From the NCBI RefSeq assembly GCF_007829335.1, contig NZ_VIWO01000007.1, positions 310,001-374,000 on the forward strand: a stretch of 64,000 nt of DNA, read 5' to 3'. Positions 44,131-53,779 of the stretch are shown piece by piece (within the stretch, counting starts at the first letter, position 1; each line of letters starts with the position of its first letter). Source of the stretch: Chitinophaga polysaccharea (GTDB lineage Bacteria; Bacteroidota; Bacteroidia; Chitinophagales; Chitinophagaceae). Made by a program: the position numbers and the translations under genes. Below the pieces are notes generated by a model. It was not told the origin of the DNA. It worked only from the letters and a program-made list of their open reading frames with translations, and searched no databases.

Positions 44131-45603
44131 TCAATTAACGCCTGTGCGGGTGTCCCAGTACATTTGTGCACCCCAGTAGTTATCTTTTATAGAACCCACC
44201 GCTGCACCGCTGTTGGCGCCGTTCAGGGTAGTTTCACTGTTAGGATAAGGCAGGCGGAAAGATGTACGGGTATGGCCCGGATAAGGAGATCCTGAGGCAG
44301 CTGGCAATAAAGGCACATCTGTTCTTCTAGTTTCAGCCCATGCTTCATGACCGTCTTTAAACAGGGCAAGCCATTTCTGGATATATATCTTTTTCACGTC
44401 GCCATCCCATTTTACGCCGGCACTTGCTTTATATGCCGCATTGGATACGCCGTTTTCTTCCAGTGAAAGATCAATACCAGCTTCGTAGGCGTCTTTTGCG
44501 CTTACGCCTACATTCCAGCCATTAACAGCAGCTTCTGCCAGGATGAATTTCACTTCTGCGGCACGCATAAATGGAGTAAATCCGGTTCTATTATCCCTGA
44601 AACGGGCGCCGATCCTGGAATACAAGGCAATAGAAGGCAGTTTTTCGCTATCCTTGATGCCAATGCCCACACCGCGGTATTTACCATCACCTGTAGCAGG
44701 TTTAGCATAGACAGGGAGACGGGGATCATTTAACTCGAGGAGTTTATTAACCAGGACATCGCTGACAGCATGGTCGTCGCGACCATCGTCGTACTTGTTG
44801 GAAGACCAGGGTTCGTTATTAGGTTTACCGCCTGGCCAGTTCAGGAACGCATTATCAGCGTTTCCTGTCATCACAGGGAATTTTGCTGGGTTGCCTGTAA
44901 TTTCCTCGATATTTGCTTTGGCAGTTGCCTGGTCTTTCTTGCTTAAACGGATAGCTACTCTTAACCGCAGGGAGTTGCAGAACTGACGCCATTTGGTTAC
45001 ATCTGTTTGAAACAGCACATCCCCGTCGCCCAGTACATCGGCACTGTTCTTTGCAAAGAGATCATTAGCAGTTTTCAGATCTGCCAATATAGCTGCATAA
45101 ATATCCTTTTGGCTATCATACTTAGGTGTAATTACACCACTATTACCTTTTATAGCATCGGAGTAAGGAATGTCACCCCAGGTATCAGTGGCTATTTGTG
45201 CTACATAGCACTTGAAAGTAAGCGCAACCGCCTGTTGGTTTATCTTATTATTGGCGATAGCATCATTGATAGTGATCTGGAGGTTATTCAACACACTGTA
45301 GTGATAAGCCCAGAAATTCTCAATAGCTGCTGGTCTGAATACATTACGCGCTTCATCAATGTATTGTATTTTACCCAGGTGCCCCCCGAAACATTCAGGT
45401 TCATTCATGTCAGCGGTCGCATCAAAAAGGTTTTGTGCGTAATAGACAATGGAATATGCCAATGTATTATTACCTGGCACCTTCAATGGTCTATTAGGAT
45501 CCGTATTTATTTTATCAAAGTTTTTGGTGCAACTCCCTCCAGTCATCATTATCAACGCCCCGACCAGAAAATATTTTGATAGTCTTCTATTATACAGTTT
45601 CAT
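44131..45603 (-). CDS. SusD-like outer-membrane lipoprotein
   Basis: 490 residues from ATG 45603 (MKLYNRRLSKYFLVGALIMM), with a lipobox cysteine near 25 (GGSCTKNF). It has the SusD-like_2 type layout: FDKINTDPNRP at the mature N-terminus, helical TPR-like core (AVALTFKCYVAQIATDTWGD, VTKWRQFCNSLRLRVAIRLS), and the C-terminal RAAEVKFILAEAAVNGWNVG, WAETRRTDVP segments. It caps the barrel encoded by the SusC gene just upstream (43 bases apart) and binds the imported ligand. Substrate unknown. Confidence 0.95.
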   Translation of the reverse strand: MKLYNRRLSKYFLVGALIMMTGGSCTKNFDKINTDPNRPLKVPGNNTLAYSIVYYAQNLFDATADMNEPECFGGHLGKIQYIDEARNVFRPAAIENFWAYHYSVLNNLQITINDAIANNKINQQAVALTFKCYVAQIATDTWGDIPYSDAIKGNSGVITPKYDSQKDIYAAILADLKTANDLFAKNSADVLGDGDVLFQTDVTKWRQFCNSLRLRVAIRLSKKDQATAKANIEEITGNPAKFPVMTGNADNAFLNWPGGKPNNEPWSSNKYDDGRDDHAVSDVLVNKLLELNDPRLPVYAKPATGDGKYRGVGIGIKDSEKLPSIALYSRIGARFRDNRTGFTPFMRAAEVKFILAEAAVNGWNVGVSAKDAYEAGIDLSLEENGVSNAAYKASAGVKWDGDVKKIYIQKWLALFKDGHEAWAETRRTDVPLLPAASGSPYPGHTRTSFRLPYPNSETTLNGANSGAAVGSIKDNYWGAQMYWDTRTGVN

Positions 45604-45646
45604 AATACTAATTTTAATTAAATCATTAATCTGCTTCTGCATTAGG

Positions 45647-48600
45647 TTAGAAATTCAGATTCAACTTCAAACCGATACTTCTATTTGAAGGAATTTGGTA
45701 TTCTTCAAAACCTAGTTGGGCAACATCGTTTCCAAATCCGGTTTCCGGGTCAATATGCGCTTTATTGCTTTTATCTGTATACAGGAGCGCTACGTTCTGT
45801 GCAAATACAGATACACCGGCGCTCTTCAACCATCCCCATCTGCTGATTAAATTGGCCGGAATGGTATAACCAAATTGTATGGTGCGGAGTTTTATGTAAG
45901 TACCGTCGATGATATCGAATTTCGTACCGGAGGAAGCACCATCATAAGAGAGGTATTTAAAGGCATTGTCGGCTGCTACCACTTTGGTGTTTGGGTTGCC
46001 GCTTGCATCTACAAATTTATGGTCGGTCAGGATATCTTTACCCAATACCACACCAGTTTCACGAATGTTGCCGGCTGCAGTAAAATCCAATACACCGGTA
46101 TTGGCGCCAAACATATGCGTTACACTAAATATATCGCCGCCTTTTTTCATATCGATCAGGAAGCTGAGATTAAAGTTGCGGTATCTGAAGGAATTATTTA
46201 CACCGCCAATCCAGTCTGGCATAATATTACCGATCACCTGGTCTTTCTTGAAGGAAGGTAATCCGTTAGCTCCCACTACGATAGCGCCTGATTTAGGATC
46301 TGTTACATAATCTGCTCCCCTGATGATACCGTAGGCTTCACCTGGGATAGCACCGATGGTAGTTCCCCAGTTACGTCCCAGCTGGAACCATGTCAGTTGT
46401 TGGCCAGTTCTTGGATCGGTATACAGTGTGGTTACCTTACTACTATTTTTTGCCCAGTTAACGGTCATATCCCAGTTAAAACCATTATCGCTACGTAGAA
46501 TACCTAAGTTCAATTGCAGCTCAACACCCTTACTCCGGATTTCACCCGCATTGATGAAGGCCGTAGTAGCTCCCGATGCAGCAGAGATTGATATAGGCAT
46601 AATCTGGTTAATAGTTTTCTTGTCATAATAAGTCGCATCCAGGTTCAGCCTATTATCAAGGAAATGAAGCTCCGCACCGATTTCAGCACTCTTGGCACGT
46701 TCGGGCTTCAGGTCCTGCGGTGACAGCCGATATGCCTCGTGATAGAGGGTTACCCCATTGAATGTACTTGCTTGTGGTACAAAGGATCTTGCGAGCATAT
46801 AAGCACCTGTTCCATTACCCACCTCTGCATAGCTCACGCGTAATTTACCGTAGGTAAAGGCAGATGAATTGCTAATTTTCAATGCGTCGCTGAAAATCCA
46901 GCTTAAGCTCGCGGATGGGTAAAAGTAAGAACGATTGTTGGCCGGCAAGCTAGAGTTCCAGTCATTCCTTCCTGTCAGATCCAGGTACAACCAGTTGCGG
47001 AATCCCAGGGAAGCCTGCGCGAATACGCTATTAGAGCGGAGTTGGGAAACGAACATCGTATTAGATACCTGCCCTTTTGCATTACCGATGGTATACAAAT
47101 CAGGAACAGTCAGATCGTTCGCGGTGGCAGAAACATTTTTAGTTTTTGCGTCCCGGTAGTTTCCGCCAGCGGTATACGACAGAGAGAAATCTTTACCCAG
47201 TTTTCCACTACCAGTTGCAATCAGGTCGGCGTTCGTTTCACTTCCATAAATACTCCAGTCTGTAAATTGACCGCCTACGCCGTATAAAAAGTTAGCAGCG
47301 GCGAGAGAAGAAGTATTTTGTTTTCTGCTTTCAGAATACCAATCGGTACCAACGCGGCCCATCAGGGTAAACCATTTGTCAAATTCGTAAGAAACAGTGG
47401 CATAACCGAATAACCGGTTCTTGGTACGTCCATTTAAGTTTCTATACAAGCTCAAGTATGGGTTATCATGATAGTTCAGGTTCCAGTTGTATGGGACACC
47501 TGTAGCAGGGAATGCCGGATTAGGCATCATTTTGTCCCAGTTATTTTTCAGGTCATTCATATCTATCTGACGTCCGAACCAGCTACCTATTGACTGCATA
47601 GGGTTGAATTCATTATAACCCTGCCCTACGAGGTTGTCGTTGAGCGTTTGTACGTAGTTAGCCGCGGCTTCTACTTTCAACTTATCTGTCAGGTTCTGGC
47701 TAGTGCTCAACATCGCCGAATACCTGGTTTGGTCGGTATTGGGAACGGTACCCATCTGACGTTGATGGCTCAGGGAAAGCCTGGTGCTGCCCTTGGCGGT
47801 GTTACTGGTTAATGATACGTTGTTATTGAGTGAAAATCCTGTTTTGAAGAAATTCTTCACGTTGTTGGGATGTGACACCCAGGGAGTAGCAGTTCTGTTT
47901 CCATTGGCATCCAGCGGACTATTATACTGAGGTAATTTCAGTCCTATATCCATTCTTGGACCCCAGCTTTCATCCACGCCATCATTTACACCACCTCCTT
48001 GTCCATCAACATAGGCAAATCCATTTTGTAATGCCCAGTCCTGGTACGACAATGGGTTATTAGGAGTTTGCGCTTTATACAGGTTGTACCAGTATTCGCT
48101 GCTGGTGGAACCCTGTCCGTATTTATTCTGGTATTTAGGCAGTATGTATTGTTTTTCGAACGAAGCACCACCGGTGTAAGAAACCCCTATACCTTTGAAA
48201 GCGGATTTCCCATTTTTGGTGGTGATCAGGATTACCCCGTTACCGGCCCTGTAACCATACAAAGCGGCCGCATTGGCGCCTTTCAGGATAGAAACGGAAG
48301 CGATATTTTCCGGGTCGATGTCATTCATACCGTTACCATAATCCACGGCGGATTGCTGGTCTGTTGCGCCAGGTGTAAGGGCTCCTGGTATTACCACTGA
48401 CTGTGGGTTATTGATAGGAATACCATCTACCACAATCAGCGGCGTATTGGCGGTGAAAGAGTTGTATCCACGCAATACGATACTGGTACTGGATCCCACG
48501 GCACCACCGTTGTTATTGATTTGTACGCCAGCCGCTCTACCAGACAATGAGTTTAAAACATTCGTTTCATTTGTCTGGGTAAGTTCAGTTCCCTTTACTT

Positions 48601-48964
48601 CTTGTACTGCATAACCCAGCGCTTTCTTTTCTCTCTTAATACCCAATGCGGTTACCACTACTTCATTGATTGTTCTGTCTGATTTTGCCAGCACAACATT
48701 CAGTGTATTACCATTTACTGTAACTTCTTTTGTTTCGTAACCGAGGCCGGAAATCACCAGTACCTGGCCCTTTTCGGCTTCCAGTTTAAAAGCACCATTC
48801 GGATCGGATACAGTACCTTTTGCCTGTCCTTTAAATTGAATGGTAACACCAAGCACAGGTTCGCCGGTTGCATCGGTGATTTTACCTGTAATAAGCTTGG
48901 CTTGTCCGATGACAGTAGCTATGTATAGCACCAACATCGTTGTTAATAAAAATGATTTTCTCAT
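45647..48964 (-). CDS. SusC/RagA-family TonB-dependent outer-membrane transporter
   Basis: 1105 residues from ATG 48964 (MRKSFLLTTMLVLYIATVIG). The signal peptide is short and there is no STN domain, unlike the copy at 931-4500. CarboxypepD_reg-like domain about 22-100 (KITDATGEPVLGVTIQFKGQ), plug about 105-235 (EVVVTALGIKREKKALGYAV, VLRGYNSFTANTPLIVVDG, SVSILKGANAAALYGYRAGN), barrel to the C-terminal phenylalanine (NRSIGLKLNLNF). It works with the SusD-like lipoprotein downstream to import an unknown oligomer. No adjacent sigma factor. Confidence 0.95.
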   Translation of the reverse strand: MRKSFLLTTMLVLYIATVIGQAKLITGKITDATGEPVLGVTIQFKGQAKGTVSDPNGAFKLEAEKGQVLVISGLGYETKEVTVNGNTLNVVLAKSDRTINEVVVTALGIKREKKALGYAVQEVKGTELTQTNETNVLNSLSGRAAGVQINNNGGAVGSSTSIVLRGYNSFTANTPLIVVDGIPINNPQSVVIPGALTPGATDQQSAVDYGNGMNDIDPENIASVSILKGANAAALYGYRAGNGVILITTKNGKSAFKGIGVSYTGGASFEKQYILPKYQNKYGQGSTSSEYWYNLYKAQTPNNPLSYQDWALQNGFAYVDGQGGGVNDGVDESWGPRMDIGLKLPQYNSPLDANGNRTATPWVSHPNNVKNFFKTGFSLNNNVSLTSNTAKGSTRLSLSHQRQMGTVPNTDQTRYSAMLSTSQNLTDKLKVEAAANYVQTLNDNLVGQGYNEFNPMQSIGSWFGRQIDMNDLKNNWDKMMPNPAFPATGVPYNWNLNYHDNPYLSLYRNLNGRTKNRLFGYATVSYEFDKWFTLMGRVGTDWYSESRKQNTSSLAAANFLYGVGGQFTDWSIYGSETNADLIATGSGKLGKDFSLSYTAGGNYRDAKTKNVSATANDLTVPDLYTIGNAKGQVSNTMFVSQLRSNSVFAQASLGFRNWLYLDLTGRNDWNSSLPANNRSYFYPSASLSWIFSDALKISNSSAFTYGKLRVSYAEVGNGTGAYMLARSFVPQASTFNGVTLYHEAYRLSPQDLKPERAKSAEIGAELHFLDNRLNLDATYYDKKTINQIMPISISAASGATTAFINAGEIRSKGVELQLNLGILRSDNGFNWDMTVNWAKNSSKVTTLYTDPRTGQQLTWFQLGRNWGTTIGAIPGEAYGIIRGADYVTDPKSGAIVVGANGLPSFKKDQVIGNIMPDWIGGVNNSFRYRNFNLSFLIDMKKGGDIFSVTHMFGANTGVLDFTAAGNIRETGVVLGKDILTDHKFVDASGNPNTKVVAADNAFKYLSYDGASSGTKFDIIDGTYIKLRTIQFGYTIPANLISRWGWLKSAGVSVFAQNVALLYTDKSNKAHIDPETGFGNDVAQLGFEEYQIPSNRSIGLKLNLNF

Positions 48965-49060
48965 ATGCGGGCTGTTTTGTTTTATGTTATTTAATTGACT
49001 GATCCCGGCAGATATAGCGACGGATTTCTTCTGAAAGCAAACCAACATTGTCTGTATCCG

Positions 49061-49930
49061 ATTTTGGTTGAATACCGGATGCTCCTACATGGGTAGGGGC
49101 ATCGGGCGACAATGATGTCAGTATAAACCTTAGCTGTTATTTTGAATGAATGCGCCGGGTAATTTTAAACGGTTCGATTTGGTTGGATGTCAAGTATCCT
49201 GATCTTTAAAATAATGTACGCAGGGACGTATATCCCAGCAACGCCCTGTCGCCGGAAGTATCGTTTGCAGTATAGGGTTCAGAAATACCTGGTTGAAATG
49301 TGTCAGTGCGCTCGGCAGTGACCACCCTTACAACCGCCAGCGGCATGGCAAAAAGGAATGATGTCCTTTTCATAAAAGATTCAAATTTTGGTTGAAAAAG
49401 AAAAAACTTAGTTTATTATTGGCTCAATTACTTGCTTTAACTGCGCTACTGTAAATATTATTCGTAAAATATATGGCATAGCATTCCCCATACCGTATAT
49501 ACTATCTACACGATTAAAACAATGATAAAAACGTACTGATCTTCGATCTATTGAAAGCAGTATGATCGTTCTTAAGCTTCATAGCGTCACGCTATGTAAC
49601 AATGGAAACAGTGTTTTTCATTGATATCAGATTTTGGTTGTATTATTAACACTTATTCCGCAATTACATTCTATTGTTTATATATCATAGCAAAACATCC
49701 TCATCTGAGTTGGCACTCCTTCAGTTAGATTGTTATTTTATTGTGTGCAAATGATATCGGGTCAAGTCCAGCCGCTTGGTTTAGTATTGTGTTAGTTTTA
49801 GTTCTCAATTATTGGTAGAAGTCAATTGTAACAGTATTTTCAGTGTAACCTTTCCTGTCACAACCACAAGCAAATTAACTCGTAGATACAAATTCTCTCA
49901 TAAAGCAAATTAGAATTTAGATTTTGGTTG
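49061..49930 (-). repeat. Four copies of the 10-mer CAACCAAAAT upstream of susC
   Basis: Exact minus-strand CAACCAAAAT at 49061-49070, 49385-49394, 49631-49640 and 49921-49930 (spacing 324, 246 and 290 bases), all in the same orientation as the susC gene. Elsewhere in the window I found one more exact copy, at 4658-4667 upstream of the other susC. An exact 10-mer should occur by chance about 0.1 times in a window this size. Role unknown. Confidence 0.6.
49206..49373 (-). CDS. Possible small protein (55 residues)
   Basis: Read by hand on the minus strand from ATG 49373 (MKRTSFLFAMPLAVVRVVTA, then ERTDTFQPGISEPYTANDTS, ending LLGYTSLRTLF) to a TAA. The start has a signal-like charged-hydrophobic pattern, but the hydrophobic stretch is short and broken by Arg. 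A CAACCAAAAT repeat lies 11 bases upstream of the ATG. No family recognised; it could be chance. Confidence 0.3.
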   Translation of the reverse strand: MKRTSFLFAMPLAVVRVVTAERTDTFQPGISEPYTANDTSGDRALLGYTSLRTLF

Positions 49931-50064
49931 ACGTCCACAATTTAGAAAAAAAAAGAATTCAGTACTACATCCAGTTAACATTATTTTAACAGCAGATAAA
50001 AATAGTCGCATAACTATTTGTAAATCAGCATACTGAGATGAAAAATATTTTAAAAAATTTTTCA
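49374..50064. other. Long non-coding region upstream of the second susC
   Basis: Together with 48965-49205 this makes about 1 kb with no convincing gene, AT-rich, with the CAACCAAAAT copies. Near its end is a 10-base inverted repeat GATGAAAAAT/ATTTTTCATC (50037-50066) touching the stop of the next gene on the minus strand. A degenerated gene or a long regulatory region are both possible. Confidence 0.45.
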
Positions 50065-52146
50065 TCACTTGCCGTTTATCAAATATTGCAGCTGGAATTG
50101 AACCATTGTTTTTTTGTTACCGGCAATCATATCATTGCCGCTACCCACCTGCTGTGCGCCCTGGTAAATGGTTTGATGGAAACGCCCCCAGCAGGAACAA
50201 CGCGCGTTTACCTTCCACTTCATATTCAGATAATACTGCCAGCCCCGGCCATAGAGCTGAGAAACCGCGTTTTCATACAACACACTGTTTTCCGTTGCAT
50301 AAATGCGGGTATCATAACTACTAGTTTTAAAACGGGCCAAACGCCCACTCACCGTAACAGGTATGCGCAGTAACCGGTAACTGCAATCCTGGTATATCAT
50401 CCATCCCCGCTGCATTCCGGCAACTGCTGCGGCCTGATAACTGCTGTATTCTATCCTTGTGCGGAAGCTCAAACGCCGCCCCTGTTGTATGACTGACTGT
50501 AAACGTATATTCCTTGACGTTATATCCGTTAATACCGGGACGGGATTAGCTGTTTCGGGGATATTCTCTTCTGCCCGCCGGTAGTTGTATCGCAGCAGCA
50601 TTGTTATTTGCCTGCCCAGCATATAAGTTCCCTGCAGAAAAAACTCCTTTCCTCCCGACGGCCCGCTGGACCGGTATTTCAGCCAGGGAAAACGGAAGAT
50701 GTCCGCGTAAGCATCCAGCTTAAACCGGGAACTAACTTTTACTGTGGTGGCTGTATACAAACCCTGCTCATTTACCGTGCGATAACCATCTCCAAAACCA
50801 TTGGCAAACAGCGACTGGTATGCCTTATCATAGTACCGGTAAACAAGGGCTATATCTACTGAAGGCGCCACACTCGTGAGTAAGCCCTGCATAAAGGCTG
50901 GCTGGCCATTGCCAGCAGTTGCCACCTCTCCAAACACATGCACATTTTTCCAGCTGCCTGCATAATCAATACTGGCGGCAGATAACTGTTTACCACTAAA
51001 ATCGAATTGATTGTAAGGCTTGCGCTCTTTTTGCCAGGCGGGTGTAAAACGATGCAGGAGCAAGTTGCCACCAACCTTCCACCGGTGGCTGTTATACCGG
51101 ATATTACCTCCAGCGCTTATTAACTGTGCCTGTCCCCGTTTCTCTGTTTCAGTGATAGTGCGATGATAACCACTACTTACCAGGCTGGCAACGGCCATTT
51201 CTTCCTGGCTGGAATCAGCACCGGGACCGGGACTGGCATCGAGCTTTCGGTGCGAAGCAAAAGCAGTTACTTCCCATCGGCGCCGCTGCAAGGTGATAGC
51301 AGCTCCCCTGAAGAAATAAAACTCTCCGGGCGAAGCATAAGGCCTGATCACCTCACCTTCCCTTTTTATCTGCACCACAGCCGCCCCTTTACCAAAAGCC
51401 TGCGATTGCCAATTGAGCAATCCCTGGCCGAGGTTTACCGTATAATCACCCAGCGCCAGTGCTTTTATCCCGCGGTAATTGCGAAGAAAGAAATGAACGC
51501 TGTAAAAATCAAAACCCTGCTGCTGCGCACCTTTAAAAAATGCTTCGCCGGCATCTTTCTCCATCACCATTCCCCAGCTGAGATACCGGGGGAAATTGTA
51601 CCGATAGCGTAGCAGCAGTTTGTCCGGGCTCCCCCTGTATGCAGCAGGGGTACTATCGGTATGCAGGTATCCCCTGGCTTTTTCTAACGTACGTCCATAG
51701 CGCATCAGCAAAGCATGATCGCCCTTCCGCAGGTAATCTTTCATTTTGTAATGCGGCGATAAGTCGTTACCTACCTCCACATAAGGCAGGATACGCCGGA
51801 TAATTTCCGGCTCAAACCCTGGTATTGCCTGTAGTTCATAAATGCTTAACAGGTCGCCCAGGAGCGAGCGATATTGCAGGAAATTACTGATCTGCAAAGG
51901 GGTTAGAAGCCCAAGTGCCTGGAGGCTGGCCTCGTCGGCTGTATTTAGTTGCAGCTGGTGCCGGCGCCACGCATTCAACTGCTGCCATTGTTCATCGTCT
52001 TCCGACACTGTTTCCGTGCCTGCCGCCTGGTGCTCCAGGTTATTTTCCACGGCGGCCGGCATTACGTCCTCCTGTTGCTGGCCATAGGCAACAACGTGGA
52101 TACCCGCCAGCGCCAGGCTTCCTATTATTCTGCGGATGGTTGCCAT
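50065..52146 (-). CDS. Helix-hairpin-helix protein with predicted outer-membrane beta-barrel
   Basis: 693 residues. Signal peptide 1-22 (LALAGIHVVAYGQ). A helix-hairpin-helix region at about 52-125 (LNAWRRHQLQLNTADEASLQ, then ALGLLTPLQISNFLQYRSLL and LQAIPGFEPEIIRRILPYV) of the ComEA type that binds DNA or protein in other bacteria. The remaining 550 residues are beta-rich with alternating aromatic strands (LLRYRYNFPRYLSWGMVMEK, VSRFKLDAYADIFRF), suggesting an outer-membrane barrel. The start overlaps the end of the PorV-like gene by 22 bases, so they are co-translated. Families of this kind are found in Bacteroidetes but I know no proven function. Confidence 0.7.
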   Translation of the reverse strand: MATIRRIIGSLALAGIHVVAYGQQQEDVMPAAVENNLEHQAAGTETVSEDDEQWQQLNAWRRHQLQLNTADEASLQALGLLTPLQISNFLQYRSLLGDLLSIYELQAIPGFEPEIIRRILPYVEVGNDLSPHYKMKDYLRKGDHALLMRYGRTLEKARGYLHTDSTPAAYRGSPDKLLLRYRYNFPRYLSWGMVMEKDAGEAFFKGAQQQGFDFYSVHFFLRNYRGIKALALGDYTVNLGQGLLNWQSQAFGKGAAVVQIKREGEVIRPYASPGEFYFFRGAAITLQRRRWEVTAFASHRKLDASPGPGADSSQEEMAVASLVSSGYHRTITETEKRGQAQLISAGGNIRYNSHRWKVGGNLLLHRFTPAWQKERKPYNQFDFSGKQLSAASIDYAGSWKNVHVFGEVATAGNGQPAFMQGLLTSVAPSVDIALVYRYYDKAYQSLFANGFGDGYRTVNEQGLYTATTVKVSSRFKLDAYADIFRFPWLKYRSSGPSGGKEFFLQGTYMLGRQITMLLRYNYRRAEENIPETANPVPVLTDITSRNIRLQSVIQQGRRLSFRTRIEYSSYQAAAVAGMQRGWMIYQDCSYRLLRIPVTVSGRLARFKTSSYDTRIYATENSVLYENAVSQLYGRGWQYYLNMKWKVNARCSCWGRFHQTIYQGAQQVGSGNDMIAGNKKTMVQFQLQYLINGK

Positions 52147-52907
52147 ATCAATGCAGTTGAAGGAGTGATTCCCAGCCGGGGATGAAAGCCAGCGCCAATA
52201 TCGATTCGCAGGGAACGCAGGTAAAGAATGCAGGCCGCAGTATGATAAGCTGGCCGGGAAGCAATGCCCATTTCCAGTGCCAACGCGCGAGCAATACGGT
52301 AATAAGCGGCTGCCTTCATCCCAGTGTCCTTACCTGCATGTAACACTTCAGCCGACAACAGAAAATCGCCCGATGCTTCAAATCCTGCACCTCCGATATA
52401 TAGCCAGTCTCCATTCCTCCATTGTTGTACCTGCAGCCCAGTATGCCATTGTTCACTGATATGCCATACCAGGCCGCCCGCTACCGTCAATTGGCTGGTA
52501 GTTCCCATCCCTTGTACAGTAGTGGTTTCATAGTTAAACTGTAGCCCCAGTCCCACCCGGCGCCCGATATGCCGGCCATATCCTCCGCTCAGTTGCTGCT
52601 GATGATAAGCAGTACTACCCAAACGGGTAATACTGCCTCCGAAAGCACCTGCATATACAGGAATAGCAATCATTGCCGCATACAGGGATGCCTCCTTTAC
52701 CAGGAAACGGTTTTCTGAGTAAATACCGGCCGCCAGGCGCTGTATACATGACAATGCCGCGGGATCGGACCAGGCGGTAATGATCTGTTGGAAATGGCGG
52801 CTGTAAGCGCCCATACGTGTATTCTTACCAATGGGCATAAGGTCAGGTTGCGCAGATAGCCATCCTATCCACCCCATAAATAAAAGGGTCAACATCAGTT
52901 GTTTCAT
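52125..52907 (-). CDS. PorV/PorQ-like predicted outer-membrane barrel protein
   Basis: 260 residues. Signal peptide 1-19 (LFMGWIGWLSAQ). Sequence GAYSRHFQQIITAWSDPAAL and GGYGRHIGRRVGLGLQFNYE resemble the short barrel proteins of the PorV/PorQ/UPF0164 kind, with repeating strands and Gly-rich turns and an N-terminal plug-like helix. Upstream partner of the helix-hairpin-helix barrel protein (overlap 22 bases). No enzymatic residues. It may be an accessory of the same outer-membrane complex. Confidence 0.6.
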   Translation of the reverse strand: MKQLMLTLLFMGWIGWLSAQPDLMPIGKNTRMGAYSRHFQQIITAWSDPAALSCIQRLAAGIYSENRFLVKEASLYAAMIAIPVYAGAFGGSITRLGSTAYHQQQLSGGYGRHIGRRVGLGLQFNYETTTVQGMGTTSQLTVAGGLVWHISEQWHTGLQVQQWRNGDWLYIGGAGFEASGDFLLSAEVLHAGKDTGMKAAAYYRIARALALEMGIASRPAYHTAACILYLRSLRIDIGAGFHPRLGITPSTALIWQPSAE

Positions 52908-53036
52908 ACGGAAACGGGTTTAACAAACAGTTCGTCAACAGCGATATGATGGGGTTAACCAATGCTGTCGCGTATCATAAAGGTAGATCCTACCTGAGGT
53001 AAAAGTGTTAATGAAATCTGAACAACGTAAAATAAA

Positions 53037-53069
53037 ATGGGAGATAAAAGCGTGGCTTTTATCTCCCAT
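53037..53069 (-). terminator. Intrinsic terminator of the deoxynucleoside kinase gene
   Basis: Perfect 15-base stem ATGGGAGATAAAAGC/GCTTTTATCTCCCAT with a 3-base loop, followed on the minus strand by TTTATTTTACG, 26 bases after the stop. Confidence 0.88.
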
Positions 53070-53095
53070 CTCTTTATAACCATATCCTGCGCCGG

Positions 53096-53731
53096 TTAAA
53101 ACAAACCGTACAGCTGTGAATCGATCTTGGAAATAATTTCTCCCAGGTCTTCATCACTCTCAGGGAATTTATTTTTATCGATATCTATAATCAACAAAGG
53201 GCCTTCTTTATATTTTTCGATCCAGTTATTATAGTATTCGTTCAGGCGTTTCAGGTAGTCGAGGCGTATATTTTCCTCATACTCTCTTCCTCTCTTCTGT
53301 ATCTGGGCCACAAGTGTGGGCACCGATGCCTGCAGATATATCAGCAAATCCGGTGGTTTCACCATGCTCTTCAGCGTTTCGAAGAAGTTGAAATAGTTAT
53401 CAAAATCGCGCTTGGTCATCAGTCCCATTTCATAAAGATTGGGCGCAAAAATGTGCGCATCTTCATAGATGGTTCTGTCCTGTATCACCGTTTCCTTACC
53501 ATTCTGTATTTCCAGCAATTGCTTCAATCTGCCGTTCAGGAAATATACCTGCAGGTTGAAAGACCAGCGGGGCATATCTTCATAAAAATCGTTCAGGTAT
53601 GGGTTGTGCTCTACGTCTTCATACTGTGGATGCCACTTGTAATGCCTGCAAAGCATTTCCGTGAGTGTAGTCTTACCAGCGCCGATATTACCGGCTATGG
53701 CGATATGTTTAATCCTGTTTTGTTTTGCCAT
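53096..53731 (-). CDS. Deoxynucleoside kinase
   Basis: 211 residues. P-loop GNIGAGKTTL near the N-terminus, EDVEHNPYLNDFY, DRTIYEDAHIF (the DRS-type motif) and LIYLQASVPTLVAQIQKRGR (LID-like, Arg-rich). The family phosphorylates deoxyadenosine/deoxyguanosine or related nucleosides for salvage. The substrate (dAK/dGK-like) is not decided. It lies 48 bases downstream of trpS on the minus strand and may be co-transcribed with it. Confidence 0.92.
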   Translation of the reverse strand: MAKQNRIKHIAIAGNIGAGKTTLTEMLCRHYKWHPQYEDVEHNPYLNDFYEDMPRWSFNLQVYFLNGRLKQLLEIQNGKETVIQDRTIYEDAHIFAPNLYEMGLMTKRDFDNYFNFFETLKSMVKPPDLLIYLQASVPTLVAQIQKRGREYEENIRLDYLKRLNEYYNNWIEKYKEGPLLIIDIDKNKFPESDEDLGEIISKIDSQLYGLF

Positions 53732-53779
53732 GCGATGATAGGTGGTTAATATTGAAAATAGCTACAGTTGGCGACTTTT

